Assembly (NCBI GenBank): GCA_031969915.1
Contig: DALYJJ010000003.1
Coordinates: forward strand, 1 to 64,000
Reading direction: 5' to 3'
Origin: DALYJJ01 sp031969915
GTDB taxonomy: Bacteria > Acidobacteriota > Terriglobia > Bryobacterales > Bryobacteraceae
Length of the DNA: 64,000 bases
Position numbers and translations under genes: made by a program. The notes under the pieces were generated by a model, which worked only from the letters and a program-made list of their open reading frames with translations, did not search any database and was not told the origin of the DNA. Of this stretch, positions 17,034 to 26,244 are shown one piece after another. Position 1 is the stretch's first letter; every line of letters begins with the position of its first letter.

Positions 17034-17900
17034 ATGCGGCTGAGCGCGATCTTATGGCCGGCGGTGCTGCTGGGCGTGACCGTCGGACCACCGAAGCCTA
17101 TCGGCGAGTTATTGGATCCGCGTCTGAACGAGAGCAGCGGTCTGGCCGCCTCGCGGCGTTATCCCGGTTCGTTCTGGACGATCAACGACGAGGGGCCGCC
17201 GGTGGTCTACCTGATCGGAGCGGACGGAAAGACGGAAGGCCGCGCCCGTCTGGATGGCGTGAAGTACTTTGACACGGAGGCGCTCGCGCTTGGCCCCGGC
17301 ACCCAGGCCGGCGAGGCGTACCTGTATGTGGGAGACATCGGCGACAACGACCGCATTCGCCCCACGGTGCGGGTGTACCGGCTGCCGGAGCCGGCGACCG
17401 GCGGGCGCTCGGAGGCGGAGACCTTCACCTTCCGCTATCCCGACGCGCCACACGACGCCGAAGCGATGATCGTTCATCCGAGAACCGGCGACCTTTACCT
17501 GATCACCAAGGCGAGGGGTCCCGACGCCCGAACTCGGGTCTTCCGCTCCGCCGCGCCTCAGCGTCCGAACGACGTGCGAACGCTCGAACCGGCGGGGGAG
17601 ATTGTGTTCCGCGACGAATCGGCGCTGACGCTGATTGTGGGCCGGGTAACGGATGCGGCGGTCTCACCCGACGGCAATCGGGTGGCGTTGGTTGGATATA
17701 TCCGGGGCTGGATGTTGGAGCTGCCGGCAAAGGCTGCGGGGTTCGATGAGATCTGGCGTCAACCGCTGGTTCCGTTTGACGCGGGCAAGCGTGCCCAGGG
17801 CGAAGCGATCGCGTTCCGGACGGACGGGCGCGCCCTGCTCACCACAAGCGAGGGCGCGCGGTCTCCGATCTACGAGATCCCGGTTTACTTGTCGAAGTAG
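17034..17900 (+). CDS. Exported beta-propeller-like protein
   Basis: A 288-aa protein with a short hydrophobic start (MRLSAILWPAVLLGVTV) and strands reading ESSGLAASRRYPGSFWTIND, DTEALALGPG, YLYVGDIGDNDRIRPTVRVYR, DAEAMIVHPRTGDLYLITK and VTDAAVSPDGNRVAL. These regular repeats indicate a six- or seven-bladed propeller of the secreted 'GDIGDN' family often found in actinobacteria and acidobacteria. No enzymatic role can be read. Its end overlaps the convergent TPR gene by 16 nt. Confidence 0.75.
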   Translation: MRLSAILWPAVLLGVTVGPPKPIGELLDPRLNESSGLAASRRYPGSFWTINDEGPPVVYLIGADGKTEGRARLDGVKYFDTEALALGPGTQAGEAYLYVGDIGDNDRIRPTVRVYRLPEPATGGRSEAETFTFRYPDAPHDAEAMIVHPRTGDLYLITKARGPDARTRVFRSAAPQRPNDVRTLEPAGEIVFRDESALTLIVGRVTDAAVSPDGNRVALVGYIRGWMLELPAKAAGFDEIWRQPLVPFDAGKRAQGEAIAFRTDGRALLTTSEGARSPIYEIPVYLSK

Positions 17901-19528
17901 CCCTGGGCGAGCTCCGGCTTCGCCTCGAGAGCCTTTCGCCAGTACATGCGTGCTTCGTCCGGCTGGCCCTGACTCTTGAGGGCGTGGCCCAGGTTGAGCA
18001 GCGCTTCGGCGAAATTGGGCCGTTCCGCCAGAGCCTCGCGATAGAGGCGGATAGCGTCGTCCACTTTGCCGACCTTCTGGAGCAGGAGGCCGGTGTTGTA
18101 GAACAACTCCGGAGTCCGTTCGCCCAGATCGATGAGCTTGGCTTGGAGGTCGAGAGCCTGGTCGAAATTCTCGCGTTCCACGGCGAGCGCCGCCAATCCG
18201 CGCAGCGCTTCGATGGAGTCGGGCGTCATCTTGAGGACGGCTTCGAACTCCTGGGCCGCGCCGTCGTGATTCCCGAGGCGCCATTGCGCCAAACCGAGGT
18301 TGATGTGGGCCTCGGGCCAGTCCGCCTTGCGCCGCGTGGCGTTGGCGAACGAATCGGCCGCGCCCTGGGCGTCGCCGCGCTGGAGCCGCAGGTAGCCAAG
18401 CCGGAACCAGGCGTCTTCCCAGTCGGCGTTCTTGGCCACCAGATCCGCATACAGCTTTTCGGCGTCTTCGGGCGCTCCCTGCTCTTCGAGCACGGTGGCG
18501 TAGTTGTAGATGATCTCGGGCATGTCCGGGGCGAGCTTCAGGGCCTTCTCGTAGGCCTCGCGCGCGCCCTTGTAGTCGCCGAGTTCCTGCTTGACGATGC
18601 CCAAGTTCACCAGCGCCTGCTTGCCGTCCGGACGGATCCGCGCGGCCTCGGTATAGGCTTGCGCGGCCTGGTCGAGCTTGGAGGTCTTCTGGTGGGCGAC
18701 GCCGAGGTTGAACCAGCGCTCGAAATGGTCGGGAGTGAACTCCACCAGCTTGGCGCAGTAGCGCGCCGCTGCGTCATAGTCGCCCGAGGAGAACGCACAC
18801 GTCGCCAGGCCTTCGATGGCGGCCTGGGAATACGGCCGCAGGGTCAGCAGCCGCTCGGAGTACTCGCGGACCAGCGCGTCGTTCTTGGTGGCGATACCGA
18901 TGGTGATCAGGTTCGCCATGGATTCTTCCGAGTTGGGGTTCTTCTTCAGGACTTCGACATACAGGCGCACCGCTTCGTCGTAGCGCCGCAGCAACTGCAG
19001 GGCGACGGCCTTGCCGAACGACACCGTCTCCTCGTTGCCGCCGGTGACATCGGCCGTGCAGGCGTCGAAGGCGTCCAGCGCCTGCTCGGGCCGCTCCAGG
19101 TGCAGCAGGCAAATGGCCTGCCCCAGCCGGGCCTCGCCCCGCGAGACGTCCTGCTTGAGCGCCGCGTCGAAACTGCTCAACGCATCGCTCCACTGCCCCA
19201 GTTTCTCCAGGCACACGGCGAGATTGAAGTGTCCCGACGAATGCGCGGGCTCGAGCTCCAGCAGCTTCCGGTAGCTCTTCACCGCCTCGTCGTACTGCTC
19301 CAGCTCAAACTGCACATGCCCGCGCGCCGAATGCAGCTCAGGCAACTCCGCCGAGGTCTCGATCGCCTGGTCCAACTCGCGGAGCGCATCCTTGGGCTTG
19401 CCCTCCAGGTGGAGGGTGACGGCGCGGGCTAACGAATTCGCGCCTGGGGACGTTTTCAACGGAGCGCCCCCGTTACCGTTCGGGCGCAAGCCCTCGGGAC
19501 GCTCGTTCTTTTTCCGTTGATTGATCAT
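17885..19528 (-). CDS. TPR-repeat protein
   Basis: A 547-aa protein made almost wholly of tetratricopeptide repeats (about 14 units, from about residue 40 to the end), for example VKSYRKLLELEPAHSSGHFN and EALLNLGHALKSQGQPDEA. No signal peptide or transmembrane helix is seen, and the first 30 residues are polar and disordered. A GGGAG sequence lies 7 nt before the ATG at 19528. The start overlaps the stop of the upstream zinc-finger gene (ATGA), so the two are co-translated and the TPR protein probably acts with that membrane protein. Confidence 0.88.
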   Translation of the reverse strand: MINQRKKNERPEGLRPNGNGGAPLKTSPGANSLARAVTLHLEGKPKDALRELDQAIETSAELPELHSARGHVQFELEQYDEAVKSYRKLLELEPAHSSGHFNLAVCLEKLGQWSDALSSFDAALKQDVSRGEARLGQAICLLHLERPEQALDAFDACTADVTGGNEETVSFGKAVALQLLRRYDEAVRLYVEVLKKNPNSEESMANLITIGIATKNDALVREYSERLLTLRPYSQAAIEGLATCAFSSGDYDAAARYCAKLVEFTPDHFERWFNLGVAHQKTSKLDQAAQAYTEAARIRPDGKQALVNLGIVKQELGDYKGAREAYEKALKLAPDMPEIIYNYATVLEEQGAPEDAEKLYADLVAKNADWEDAWFRLGYLRLQRGDAQGAADSFANATRRKADWPEAHINLGLAQWRLGNHDGAAQEFEAVLKMTPDSIEALRGLAALAVERENFDQALDLQAKLIDLGERTPELFYNTGLLLQKVGKVDDAIRLYREALAERPNFAEALLNLGHALKSQGQPDEARMYWRKALEAKPELAQGYFDK

Positions 19529-22308
19529 TTCCAACTCCCGTCTTTGGCCTGTACGGAATATGGCGCCAGGAAGGCGCACAGCCGTCCCAAAGCGTCGTAC
19601 TGATGCGAAACTTCAACCCAGCGGATCCGGGATCGCTCTCCCTTGCCGCTAAAGAAACCCACACCGCCCCGGTCGAACTGGCTGCTCGTCCAGGAGTGCA
19701 CCATCTGTCCCTGCACACTCACCGCGTAATCGCTCCCTACCACCTGCGTCCGCACGCGGTATAACGTGTCGGGCCGAAGGGCGATAGGAATGGGAGTCTG
19801 GCTGGGCCGCTGTTCGCGGCCGTTCACCACGGAGTAGTGCACGAGTGCCGCCTGCGTGATGGGTCCGGGTTTGACGATGGCGATTTTCACGGCCTCGTAG
19901 TTTTTATAATCGGCGGCTCGGACCACCCAGCTTAGGGCTCTACGGTCAATCGTCGCCAAAAATTCTAAGGTGTAATCCGAAAGCGACTGTGAAGGCCCGT
20001 ACAGAGCGAGGGCGCCAGGGGTCGCAAATCCGGTCGCATCGAACGACCAGCTCTTCGCCCAGTCTCCGTTTCCCTCCCAGTCGGACAACCCCGACCGAAA
20101 ATCCTCGCTCAAGGAAACCGCGGCCCGGCGCATGATGTTTTCTCGGATCGCCCCCACCTGGCGCGCCCAGATCGGCTCCTGCCCGGTGACATTCGCCTTC
20201 GCCGCCGACGGACTCCAGACGCGCGAGGTGATCGCCAGGCCGATGAGGATGGGCAGTGCGAGCGCGAGCCACTTCAGATCCACAGGCGCCAGACGCCAGA
20301 AATGGACCTGGGGCAGGTTCTCGCGAATTCCCCAATAGAGGTCCCGCATGCGATGGATGACGTTGTAGCCGGGCAGCTTCGGGGCCTTGGTCCCCACGCG
20401 GAGGCGCGGCAGCGGCGGCTTGGGAAGCGGTCCGTCGAGGGGTGTGAACAGCCCACGCCGGGCGGTTACGCCGCACTCAGGCCGGCCGCCCTTCAAGCGC
20501 AGGAGGCGTTCGGCGGCGGGCGGGCCTGTCCGGACCTCAAAACGGGCCGGCACGGAGGTTTCGATTTCGGAGGCCGGCGCGTGCGCCAGGTGCGCGACCG
20601 TCACAGAGCGCGCTTGGGCCGGCACGGCGGCCGCCGCGGGGCGCTTGACCACCTGCAATCCTGCGGTGGCCGGCATGGACGCCGGCCGGCCGAAGGCTCC
20701 AGGCCGCTCCACGCCGGGCGCGGGGGGCCGAACCGCCGTGGGTTCAGCGGCCGCGGGGGCGAGGAGCCGGCGTTGCGGCTCAATGGCGCGATCGGCGAGC
20801 AGCGAAGCGGTGCGGATGGCGCGAATCCCGAGCGCCGCCAGTGCGGGAAGCAGCCCGGCGCCCTGCGGAGTGGGGGCGGGTGCGGGACGCTCACCGAGGT
20901 GCGGGCGAGGGCGGGCAGGGCCCGCAACTCCGGTGACATCCGGGCGCCCCAGCGCTTGCAGACGTTCGACCGCGCTCCAAACCACGCCCCGGGGCAGCGC
21001 GGCGAGGAAAGGCAACTTCGCGCGCCGGGCGATGCCGGCCGCGCGCTCGGCGGGCAAGCGCAGGAAGCCGTCGAGCACGCGCGCCTTCATCGTCTCTAGC
21101 GCCGCGACGGGCGCGGAACCTAAGGCAGGTGCGCCGGGGGCGCGACCAGCGGGGTAGAGCAGCGAGGCCGCCGGAGCGAAGAGCGAGAGCCCGGGCGCGA
21201 GAACCGCGGCGGTGCTCGCGGCCGGATGCGGCGGCAGCAAGGCCGGCGGCCGTGCGACGCTCCGCTCGGCCAACGCGCTCAGTTCGTCGAGCCGCGCATT
21301 CAGGTCGTCTTCGGAAATCGCCGAAGTCAGCTTGAGATGACGCCGCGCCACCCGGGCCAGCGCTTCCAGCACCACCAGCGGCTCTACGAGCGCGAGAGGC
21401 AGCGCCAGAGGAGCCGGCGCCACGGCCGCGGCCGTGGGCTGCGCGGAACGCCCGCCCCGCGCCGGGAAACCGGCCGGCAGGCTGAGCGAACGGCTGAGCC
21501 GGGGCGTGGGCGCCGCCAGGCGATGATGCGACGCGGAACCCGCCGATGGGCGGATGCCGCTCGCCAGGGCGGCGAAGGATGAGGGCCGGGGGCGTGCGGC
21601 GCTTCGAACGCCGGCGCGCGTCGCGTAGCCCACAGCCAGAGAATGCGCGGGGAGTGCCTCGGGAACCGTCACCAGGCGCGAAGCCGGCTGCCTGACGCGG
21701 ATCGCGATCACAAACTCCGCATCCGCCGGATAGATGGCTAGGGCGGCCGGCGCCGCGCCCCAGGGCATGGCGAGGGGCGGGTGCAGACCCATACCCTCGA
21801 AAACCTGCTCCTCCCGGCGCCGCTCATCGATCGGACGCAGCGGGCTGGGACTGAACTGGACATTCAGTTTGAGCAGGGCGGGCTCCACGCGGGGAATGGG
21901 GTGCTGCCCGGTGACGTTGGGGTCAGCCTTGGCGTGGCACAGCCGGAAGCGGCCGGTGACGGCGCGCCGGTCCACTTCCAGCCGAGGCCGGCACACATCG
22001 TCTTCCGGAAAGGCGCGTTCGAGCGCGACCGAGCGCGGGCTTGCCGCGCGGGCGTCGCAGGGAGAGGGTACCTCTCGAAAGAAGCCCGCCTGTCCCGCGG
22101 CCTGCACATACACGGCGAGATTCGAATAGGTGATGCTGCCCGGCGAGGGCGGGTCAGTAGCCAGACGCTGCTGGGCCTCGATGAGCCGAGCCAGACCCAG
22201 TTGCTCCTGCTCCTGGTGGTAGCGCCGCTTGTGAGCGTCCGAACAGAACTCGCCCTGCGTCAGCTTGCGCAGTATCGCGATTCGTTTCCCACAATAAAGG
22301 CACTGCAT
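19525..22308 (-). CDS. Zinc-finger / disordered linker / transmembrane / lectin-like protein
   Basis: A 927-aa protein of unusual build. Residues 1-40 form a small zinc finger (MQCLYCGKRI...GEFCSDAHKRRYH). Residues about 90-650 are Ala/Pro/Arg-rich and low in complexity. One transmembrane helix follows (WLALALPILIGLAI). The last 200 residues are a concanavalin-like beta-sandwich (SDWEGNGDWAKSWSFDATGF, YTLEFLATIDRRALSWVVRA, FDRGGVGFFSGKGE), as in LamG/DUF1080-type domains. The orientation suggests a cytosolic finger and an extracytoplasmic sandwich. The ATG at 22308 starts directly at the finger. Role unknown. Confidence 0.75.
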   Translation of the reverse strand: MQCLYCGKRIAILRKLTQGEFCSDAHKRRYHQEQEQLGLARLIEAQQRLATDPPSPGSITYSNLAVYVQAAGQAGFFREVPSPCDARAASPRSVALERAFPEDDVCRPRLEVDRRAVTGRFRLCHAKADPNVTGQHPIPRVEPALLKLNVQFSPSPLRPIDERRREEQVFEGMGLHPPLAMPWGAAPAALAIYPADAEFVIAIRVRQPASRLVTVPEALPAHSLAVGYATRAGVRSAARPRPSSFAALASGIRPSAGSASHHRLAAPTPRLSRSLSLPAGFPARGGRSAQPTAAAVAPAPLALPLALVEPLVVLEALARVARRHLKLTSAISEDDLNARLDELSALAERSVARPPALLPPHPAASTAAVLAPGLSLFAPAASLLYPAGRAPGAPALGSAPVAALETMKARVLDGFLRLPAERAAGIARRAKLPFLAALPRGVVWSAVERLQALGRPDVTGVAGPARPRPHLGERPAPAPTPQGAGLLPALAALGIRAIRTASLLADRAIEPQRRLLAPAAAEPTAVRPPAPGVERPGAFGRPASMPATAGLQVVKRPAAAAVPAQARSVTVAHLAHAPASEIETSVPARFEVRTGPPAAERLLRLKGGRPECGVTARRGLFTPLDGPLPKPPLPRLRVGTKAPKLPGYNVIHRMRDLYWGIRENLPQVHFWRLAPVDLKWLALALPILIGLAITSRVWSPSAAKANVTGQEPIWARQVGAIRENIMRRAAVSLSEDFRSGLSDWEGNGDWAKSWSFDATGFATPGALALYGPSQSLSDYTLEFLATIDRRALSWVVRAADYKNYEAVKIAIVKPGPITQAALVHYSVVNGREQRPSQTPIPIALRPDTLYRVRTQVVGSDYAVSVQGQMVHSWTSSQFDRGGVGFFSGKGERSRIRWVEVSHQYDALGRLCAFLAPYSVQAKDGSWK

Positions 22309-22578
22309 CCTGGGCCGGAGCCTCAAGATCATGCTACGGACACCGGAGTCTTTTTTCTACGCAGCAAACGCCTTATCAGCGTAGGGTGAATAGACCTGTC
22401 CTCCTACGGTACTGGGGAGAAGGCCCTAGGATCGACGTTTCCGGAAAGCCCTCGCTGAAGCTTCGCCGCGCTTCTGCCGATACTCACTACAGAGGCTCCG
22501 GAAGGCCCTTGCGGAGGGGCTCAGGGGAGCATAAGGTGGTATTCTGAAGACAGAGCCCGGGCAGAAAGGGGCGGCATT

Positions 22579-22923
22579 TTGGATGACCGATTGAAGGAGC
22601 TAATGCAGGAGCTGGGAAATGCGATCAACGAATCGCTCTCGGACTCCGACCGCATCGCTGAAGCGATCGGTGAGATCAAGCGCGCCGGGTACGACGTCTT
22701 CCTGGTGCTCGAAGCGACCATCGGGTTCAACCGGCGCGACGAATCGGAAGGGGATGAGTCCGAAACCGAAGCCGTCGAACAAGCCCAGCCCGAGGTGCAG
22801 GCGCCCGTGGCGGAACGGCCCTCGCGACGCCGCCGCACCGCAGGCAAGTTCCGCTGGACGTCCCAGGACCACAAGTTCCTGAAGGCCCTCAAGATTGCGG
22901 TGGATGAAGATCCCCGCTCGTAA
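22579..22923 (+). CDS. Small acidic hypothetical protein (TTG start)
   Basis: A 114-aa protein. It begins at TTG (22579) after an AAAGGGGCGG stretch; the ATG at 22583 is out of frame. Residues 1-50 are helical (DRLKELMQELGNAINESLSD, then AGYDVFLVLEATIGF). A Glu-rich linker follows, then a basic patch (RPSRRRRTAGKFRWTSQDHKFLKALKI). There is no known domain. The basic C-terminus suggests nucleic-acid or protein contact. It is flanked by a divergent membrane protein gene and a convergent glycosyltransferase. Confidence 0.7.
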   Translation: MDDRLKELMQELGNAINESLSDSDRIAEAIGEIKRAGYDVFLVLEATIGFNRRDESEGDESETEAVEQAQPEVQAPVAERPSRRRRTAGKFRWTSQDHKFLKALKIAVDEDPRS

Positions 22924-22926
22924 GTA

Positions 22927-23955
22927 CTAAAGCAACTCCCCGTACGTCCGCCATGTGTCCGCTACGGCCTTGCCCCAGGGCGATGAGGCCGCTTTCGCCA
23001 GACCACGCTCGATGAGTTTCGCGCGCAGCGGACCGTCTTCGATCAAACGCGCCAGACCGCCCGCGATCTCTTCGACCGAGGCCGGATCTACCAGCAGCGC
23101 GGCATCGCCGGCAACTTCCTGGAGCGCCGAACCGCGCGACGTCACGGCCGGAAGTCCCCACGCCATGGCCTCGAGCAGCGGCATGCCGAACCCCTCATCG
23201 AGCGATGGAAAGGCGAGCACGGAGGCGCGCCGGTAGAGCGAGCGCAGGGCGCCGCCGCTGACATAGCCGGGCACGTCGATGCGCTCTCGCGCGGGGCTGG
23301 CCGCGATGGCCGCGCGGATTTCTGCCGCGCCGTATCCATCCGAACCGGCGAGCACCAGGCGCCAGGGCGGGCGTATGCGTTCGAAGGCGGCTACGAGCCG
23401 CGCGATGTTCTTCCGGGCCTGAAGCGCTCCGACATGCAGGATCAGGGGTTCACGGGGGCCGCCGCGCTCGTCTTCGGGAGGCATCTCGACGCCGTGCGGG
23501 ATCACGCGAATGCGCTCGCGGGGCACGCCGAGCAGCCCCTCCACCTGAGCCGCGGTGAAGGCCGAGACCGTGATGATTACATCCGAACCGGCGGCGGCTT
23601 CTCTCGCCTGTTCGGAGAAGCGCCGGCGGAACTCGGGCGTCGAGTACTCGCCGGTCATCACGAACAGGTCGTGAAATGTGGTCACTACTCGGGGAAAGCG
23701 GCGCGGAGGCAGGCGTTGATTCAGTCCGTGAAAGAGCCCTGCGCCCGCGGGCGCCCACTCGTGCAGCAGGCGCCGCGCGGCGTTCCGGGGCAGCGGTTCG
23801 CGGAAGGCGCGCAACAGGCGCTGCGAGCGGTAGCAAAACAGAAAGCGGCTGTCCGGGTGTTCGCGCGCCAACCCGTAAAGAAGCGCGCGGCAGTAGGCGC
23901 CCACCCCGGAGAGGTTGCGGCCCAGGCTGTAGGTGGCGTCAAGAGCGACGGTCAA
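22927..23955 (-). CDS. GT4-family glycosyltransferase
   Basis: A 342-aa GT-B fold enzyme. The acceptor half begins MTVALDATYSLGRNLSGVGAYC. The donor half has LILHVGALQARKNIARLV, and the nucleotide-sugar binding site reads PSLDEGFGMPLLEAMAWGLP, the E-x7-E motif of GT4. It transfers a sugar from a nucleotide donor, most likely for exopolysaccharide or LPS. The ATG at 23955 overlaps the stop of the response-regulator gene (ATGA). Confidence 0.9.
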   Translation of the reverse strand: MTVALDATYSLGRNLSGVGAYCRALLYGLAREHPDSRFLFCYRSQRLLRAFREPLPRNAARRLLHEWAPAGAGLFHGLNQRLPPRRFPRVVTTFHDLFVMTGEYSTPEFRRRFSEQAREAAAGSDVIITVSAFTAAQVEGLLGVPRERIRVIPHGVEMPPEDERGGPREPLILHVGALQARKNIARLVAAFERIRPPWRLVLAGSDGYGAAEIRAAIAASPARERIDVPGYVSGGALRSLYRRASVLAFPSLDEGFGMPLLEAMAWGLPAVTSRGSALQEVAGDAALLVDPASVEEIAGGLARLIEDGPLRAKLIERGLAKAASSPWGKAVADTWRTYGELL

Positions 23956-24887
23956 TTCGCAAAGGCGGAGGCCGAGCTCTCCATCGGGCCCGGCATGCCT
24001 CGCCTATTCTCGCATAGGGATGCTTCGGCGCTCTCGATGAGTTCGTCGAGCGTTCGATAGCCTTGGGCCGCCAGCCGCGCGATCCCCGCGTGGAACTGCA
24101 GGCGGCACCGCTTCACCGTGCTGCGGTTGTGGTGCTGCACGGCCTGGTCCAGGTCCTCCAGCAGCTCGTGCGGGGGGCGCGCGTCGATGAGTACGACACC
24201 GAAGCGGTCCCGGCCCAACCGGCCCACCGCGCCCGCCCGGTCGAAGACCGCGCGAAGGATTTCGGACGCTTCGAGCAAAGCGGTGTCCCGGTGCTGGCGG
24301 TTCAGGCGGCGGGCGTTCTCCGGGCTCCGATCGAACTCCATGGACGCGACTTCCACCAGCAGCAGCACCGCGGACATCTCCAGGCGCGCACTGATCGCCA
24401 GATCGTGCTCGCAGAGCGCCAGGAATCCCGTCAGGTTGTAGCAGCTCGTCAACGGATCGAGAAACGCCAGGCGGCGCAGCGATTCGCACATGCGCTGCCG
24501 CTCCACGGCGCCCCGGAGCGCCCGCGCCAGCGGCGCGCAGTCCAGTTCCGACTTGATCAGGTAGTCCTGCGCGCCCTCGCGGACGGCGCTGATCGCGAGC
24601 GCTTCGTCGCCTGCCGAGGCGAGCACAACCACCGGTGTCGCCGGAGCTTCGGCGCGCAGCCGGAGCAGTGTGTGAAGGCCCGTGCTGTCGGGAAGGAAGA
24701 GGTCGAGGAGCACGGCGTCGAAGGTGTTTTCGGCCAGCAGCCGCAGGCTGTCGTCCAACCGGTCGGCGAAGACCGGCTTCACATCGCGCATCCAGGTGCG
24801 CCAGTAAGGGCTTTCGGCCATTTCCGTCAGCGCCTCCTGAAGCAGAAACAGGTCGTCCAGGTCGTTCTCCACCACCAGTAGCTTCAT
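23952..24887 (-). CDS. Response regulator with degenerate GGDEF domain
   Basis: A 311-aa protein. Receiver at 1-130 with acidic residues near 8-12 and phospho-acceptor Asp62 (VLLDLFLPD). A GGDEF-type domain follows at about 145-300: FLDPLTSCYNLTGF at its start. At the active site it reads GRDRF in place of GG(D/E)EF, so diguanylate cyclase activity is unlikely. The domain may still bind GTP or a partner. It is co-transcribed with the GT4 gene through a 4-nt overlap, which suggests control of polysaccharide synthesis. Confidence 0.82.
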   Translation of the reverse strand: MKLLVVENDLDDLFLLQEALTEMAESPYWRTWMRDVKPVFADRLDDSLRLLAENTFDAVLLDLFLPDSTGLHTLLRLRAEAPATPVVVLASAGDEALAISAVREGAQDYLIKSELDCAPLARALRGAVERQRMCESLRRLAFLDPLTSCYNLTGFLALCEHDLAISARLEMSAVLLLVEVASMEFDRSPENARRLNRQHRDTALLEASEILRAVFDRAGAVGRLGRDRFGVVLIDARPPHELLEDLDQAVQHHNRSTVKRCRLQFHAGIARLAAQGYRTLDELIESAEASLCENRRGMPGPMESSASAFAN

Positions 24888-24954
24888 CGTCTGTTGTCTC
24901 GCCGCACAACTCGCGGTTTCTACAGTGTTTTGTGGTGTTAGGAGGCGCTTTTTC

Positions 24955-26004
24955 TCAAGCCGTCAGTTCGTACTCCTTGAGCTTGCGGTACAACGTCGTC
25001 CGGCCGATGCCGAGCAGCGTGGCCGCCATCAGCCGGTCTCCCTTCGTGTAGCTGATCGCCTGCATGATCGCGCGGCGTTCCACTTCCGTGAGCGGCAGTA
25101 CCGGGGGTTCTCCGGCCGGACCGGCCTCCGTGGTCACCGGTTTGCGGATCGGCGCGGCGCCCGCCGCCGTGGCGCTACTCCCGTTGACGCTCGCAAACGT
25201 CGGCATCGTGCCGCCGCCCACCGCGGCCGACATCGTCTCCACGCTCGCCCGCAGCCGGTAGTTCTGAATCGCCGAAGGCAGGTCTCGGGTGTGCAGCAGC
25301 GGTCCGCTGTTCACCGCGCACATGTGAAGGATGCAGTTCTCCAGTTCTCGAACGTTGCCCGGCCACTCGTACTCGAGCAGGGCCTGCAGCACTTCCGGCG
25401 TCAGCGTCCGCTGGAAACCGTGCCGTTCCAGAAAATGCACCGCCAAGGTCGGTATGTCCTCGCGCCGGTCCCGCAGCGGCGCGATCCGGACGCTCACCAC
25501 GTTCAGCCTATAATAAAGGTCCCGCCGGAACGTTCCCCGCTCTACTTCCTTCGACAGATCGCGGTTCGTCGCCGCCACAACCCGGAAGTCCGAACGCTTG
25601 GTGATGGTTGACCCGACTGGGCGGAACTCCTTTTCCTGCAACACCCTGAGGAGCTTCGACTGCAAGTCGAGCGGCAGTTCGCCGATTTCGTCAAGAAACG
25701 CCGTGCCCCCGTTGGCCAACTCCAGCAGCCCCGTTTTCGCCGCCGTCGCACCCGTGAAGGACCCCTTCACGTGGCCGAACAGCTCGCTCTCCATGAGCGG
25801 CCCGACCATCGCCGAGCAGTCGATCGTCACGAACGGACCCTGTCCCGTGACCCGATAGATCGACCGCGCAACTACTTCTTTTCCAGTACCCGTTTCCCCT
25901 AACACCAGGACCGGCCAATGGCCGCGACCCAGCTTTTCCACCAGCTTGACCACCTGGCGAGTTCTGACGGACTGACCGACCAGAACAGGCTGAGAACAGT
26001 TCAC
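24955..26004 (-). CDS. Sigma-54 activator without receiver domain
   Basis: A 349-aa protein that starts directly at the AAA+ domain: Walker A GETGTGKE (about residue 37), the sigma-54 loop as GSFTGA in place of GAFTGA, Walker B GGTAFLDEIGE, sensor words RRDLYYRLNVVSV and WPGNVRELEN. A Fis-type HTH closes it (DRLMAATLLGIGRTTLYRKL). With no regulatory domain it must be controlled by level or by a partner. The Ala-for-Ser swap in the loop occurs in some natural activators, so activity is plausible. Confidence 0.87.
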   Translation of the reverse strand: MNCSQPVLVGQSVRTRQVVKLVEKLGRGHWPVLVLGETGTGKEVVARSIYRVTGQGPFVTIDCSAMVGPLMESELFGHVKGSFTGATAAKTGLLELANGGTAFLDEIGELPLDLQSKLLRVLQEKEFRPVGSTITKRSDFRVVAATNRDLSKEVERGTFRRDLYYRLNVVSVRIAPLRDRREDIPTLAVHFLERHGFQRTLTPEVLQALLEYEWPGNVRELENCILHMCAVNSGPLLHTRDLPSAIQNYRLRASVETMSAAVGGGTMPTFASVNGSSATAAGAAPIRKPVTTEAGPAGEPPVLPLTEVERRAIMQAISYTKGDRLMAATLLGIGRTTLYRKLKEYELTA

Positions 26005-26244
26005 GTTCCGGATCTCCCGTAGTTCACTTCTTCAATTGTGGCTATTGCGAAGAGACAATTCTATCCGTCTCGCCGTTTGACAGGAATACCCCATGGCGAT
26101 GGGGGTGGGGGTCTTGTGTGGGTACTGTCCCCGCAAACGAGTGTATTCGATATGTTGATGATTTTGTGGAGGATGTCGCTACATGTTCATATACCAACAG
26201 GTATGCGGGTATCCCCCGAATGCGGGGTACACCTTAAGTCCCCG

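Noticed and set aside
20302..21157. Long + strand open frames opposite the zinc-finger protein
   Set aside because: The minus-strand frame has a clear zinc finger, membrane helix and beta-sandwich. The opposite frames are compositional.
22309..22578. 270-bp non-coding gap with two similar words (CCGGAAAGCCCTCGCTG and CCGGAAGGCCCTTGCGG)
   Set aside because: The likeness is short and in GC-rich sequence. No tRNA, riboswitch or clear hairpin could be drawn.
26005..26244. 240-bp gap beside the sigma-54 activator, searched for -24/-12 promoters
   Set aside because: TGGC-like words occur but without a GC element at the right spacing. Open frames here are antisense or short and not protein-like.
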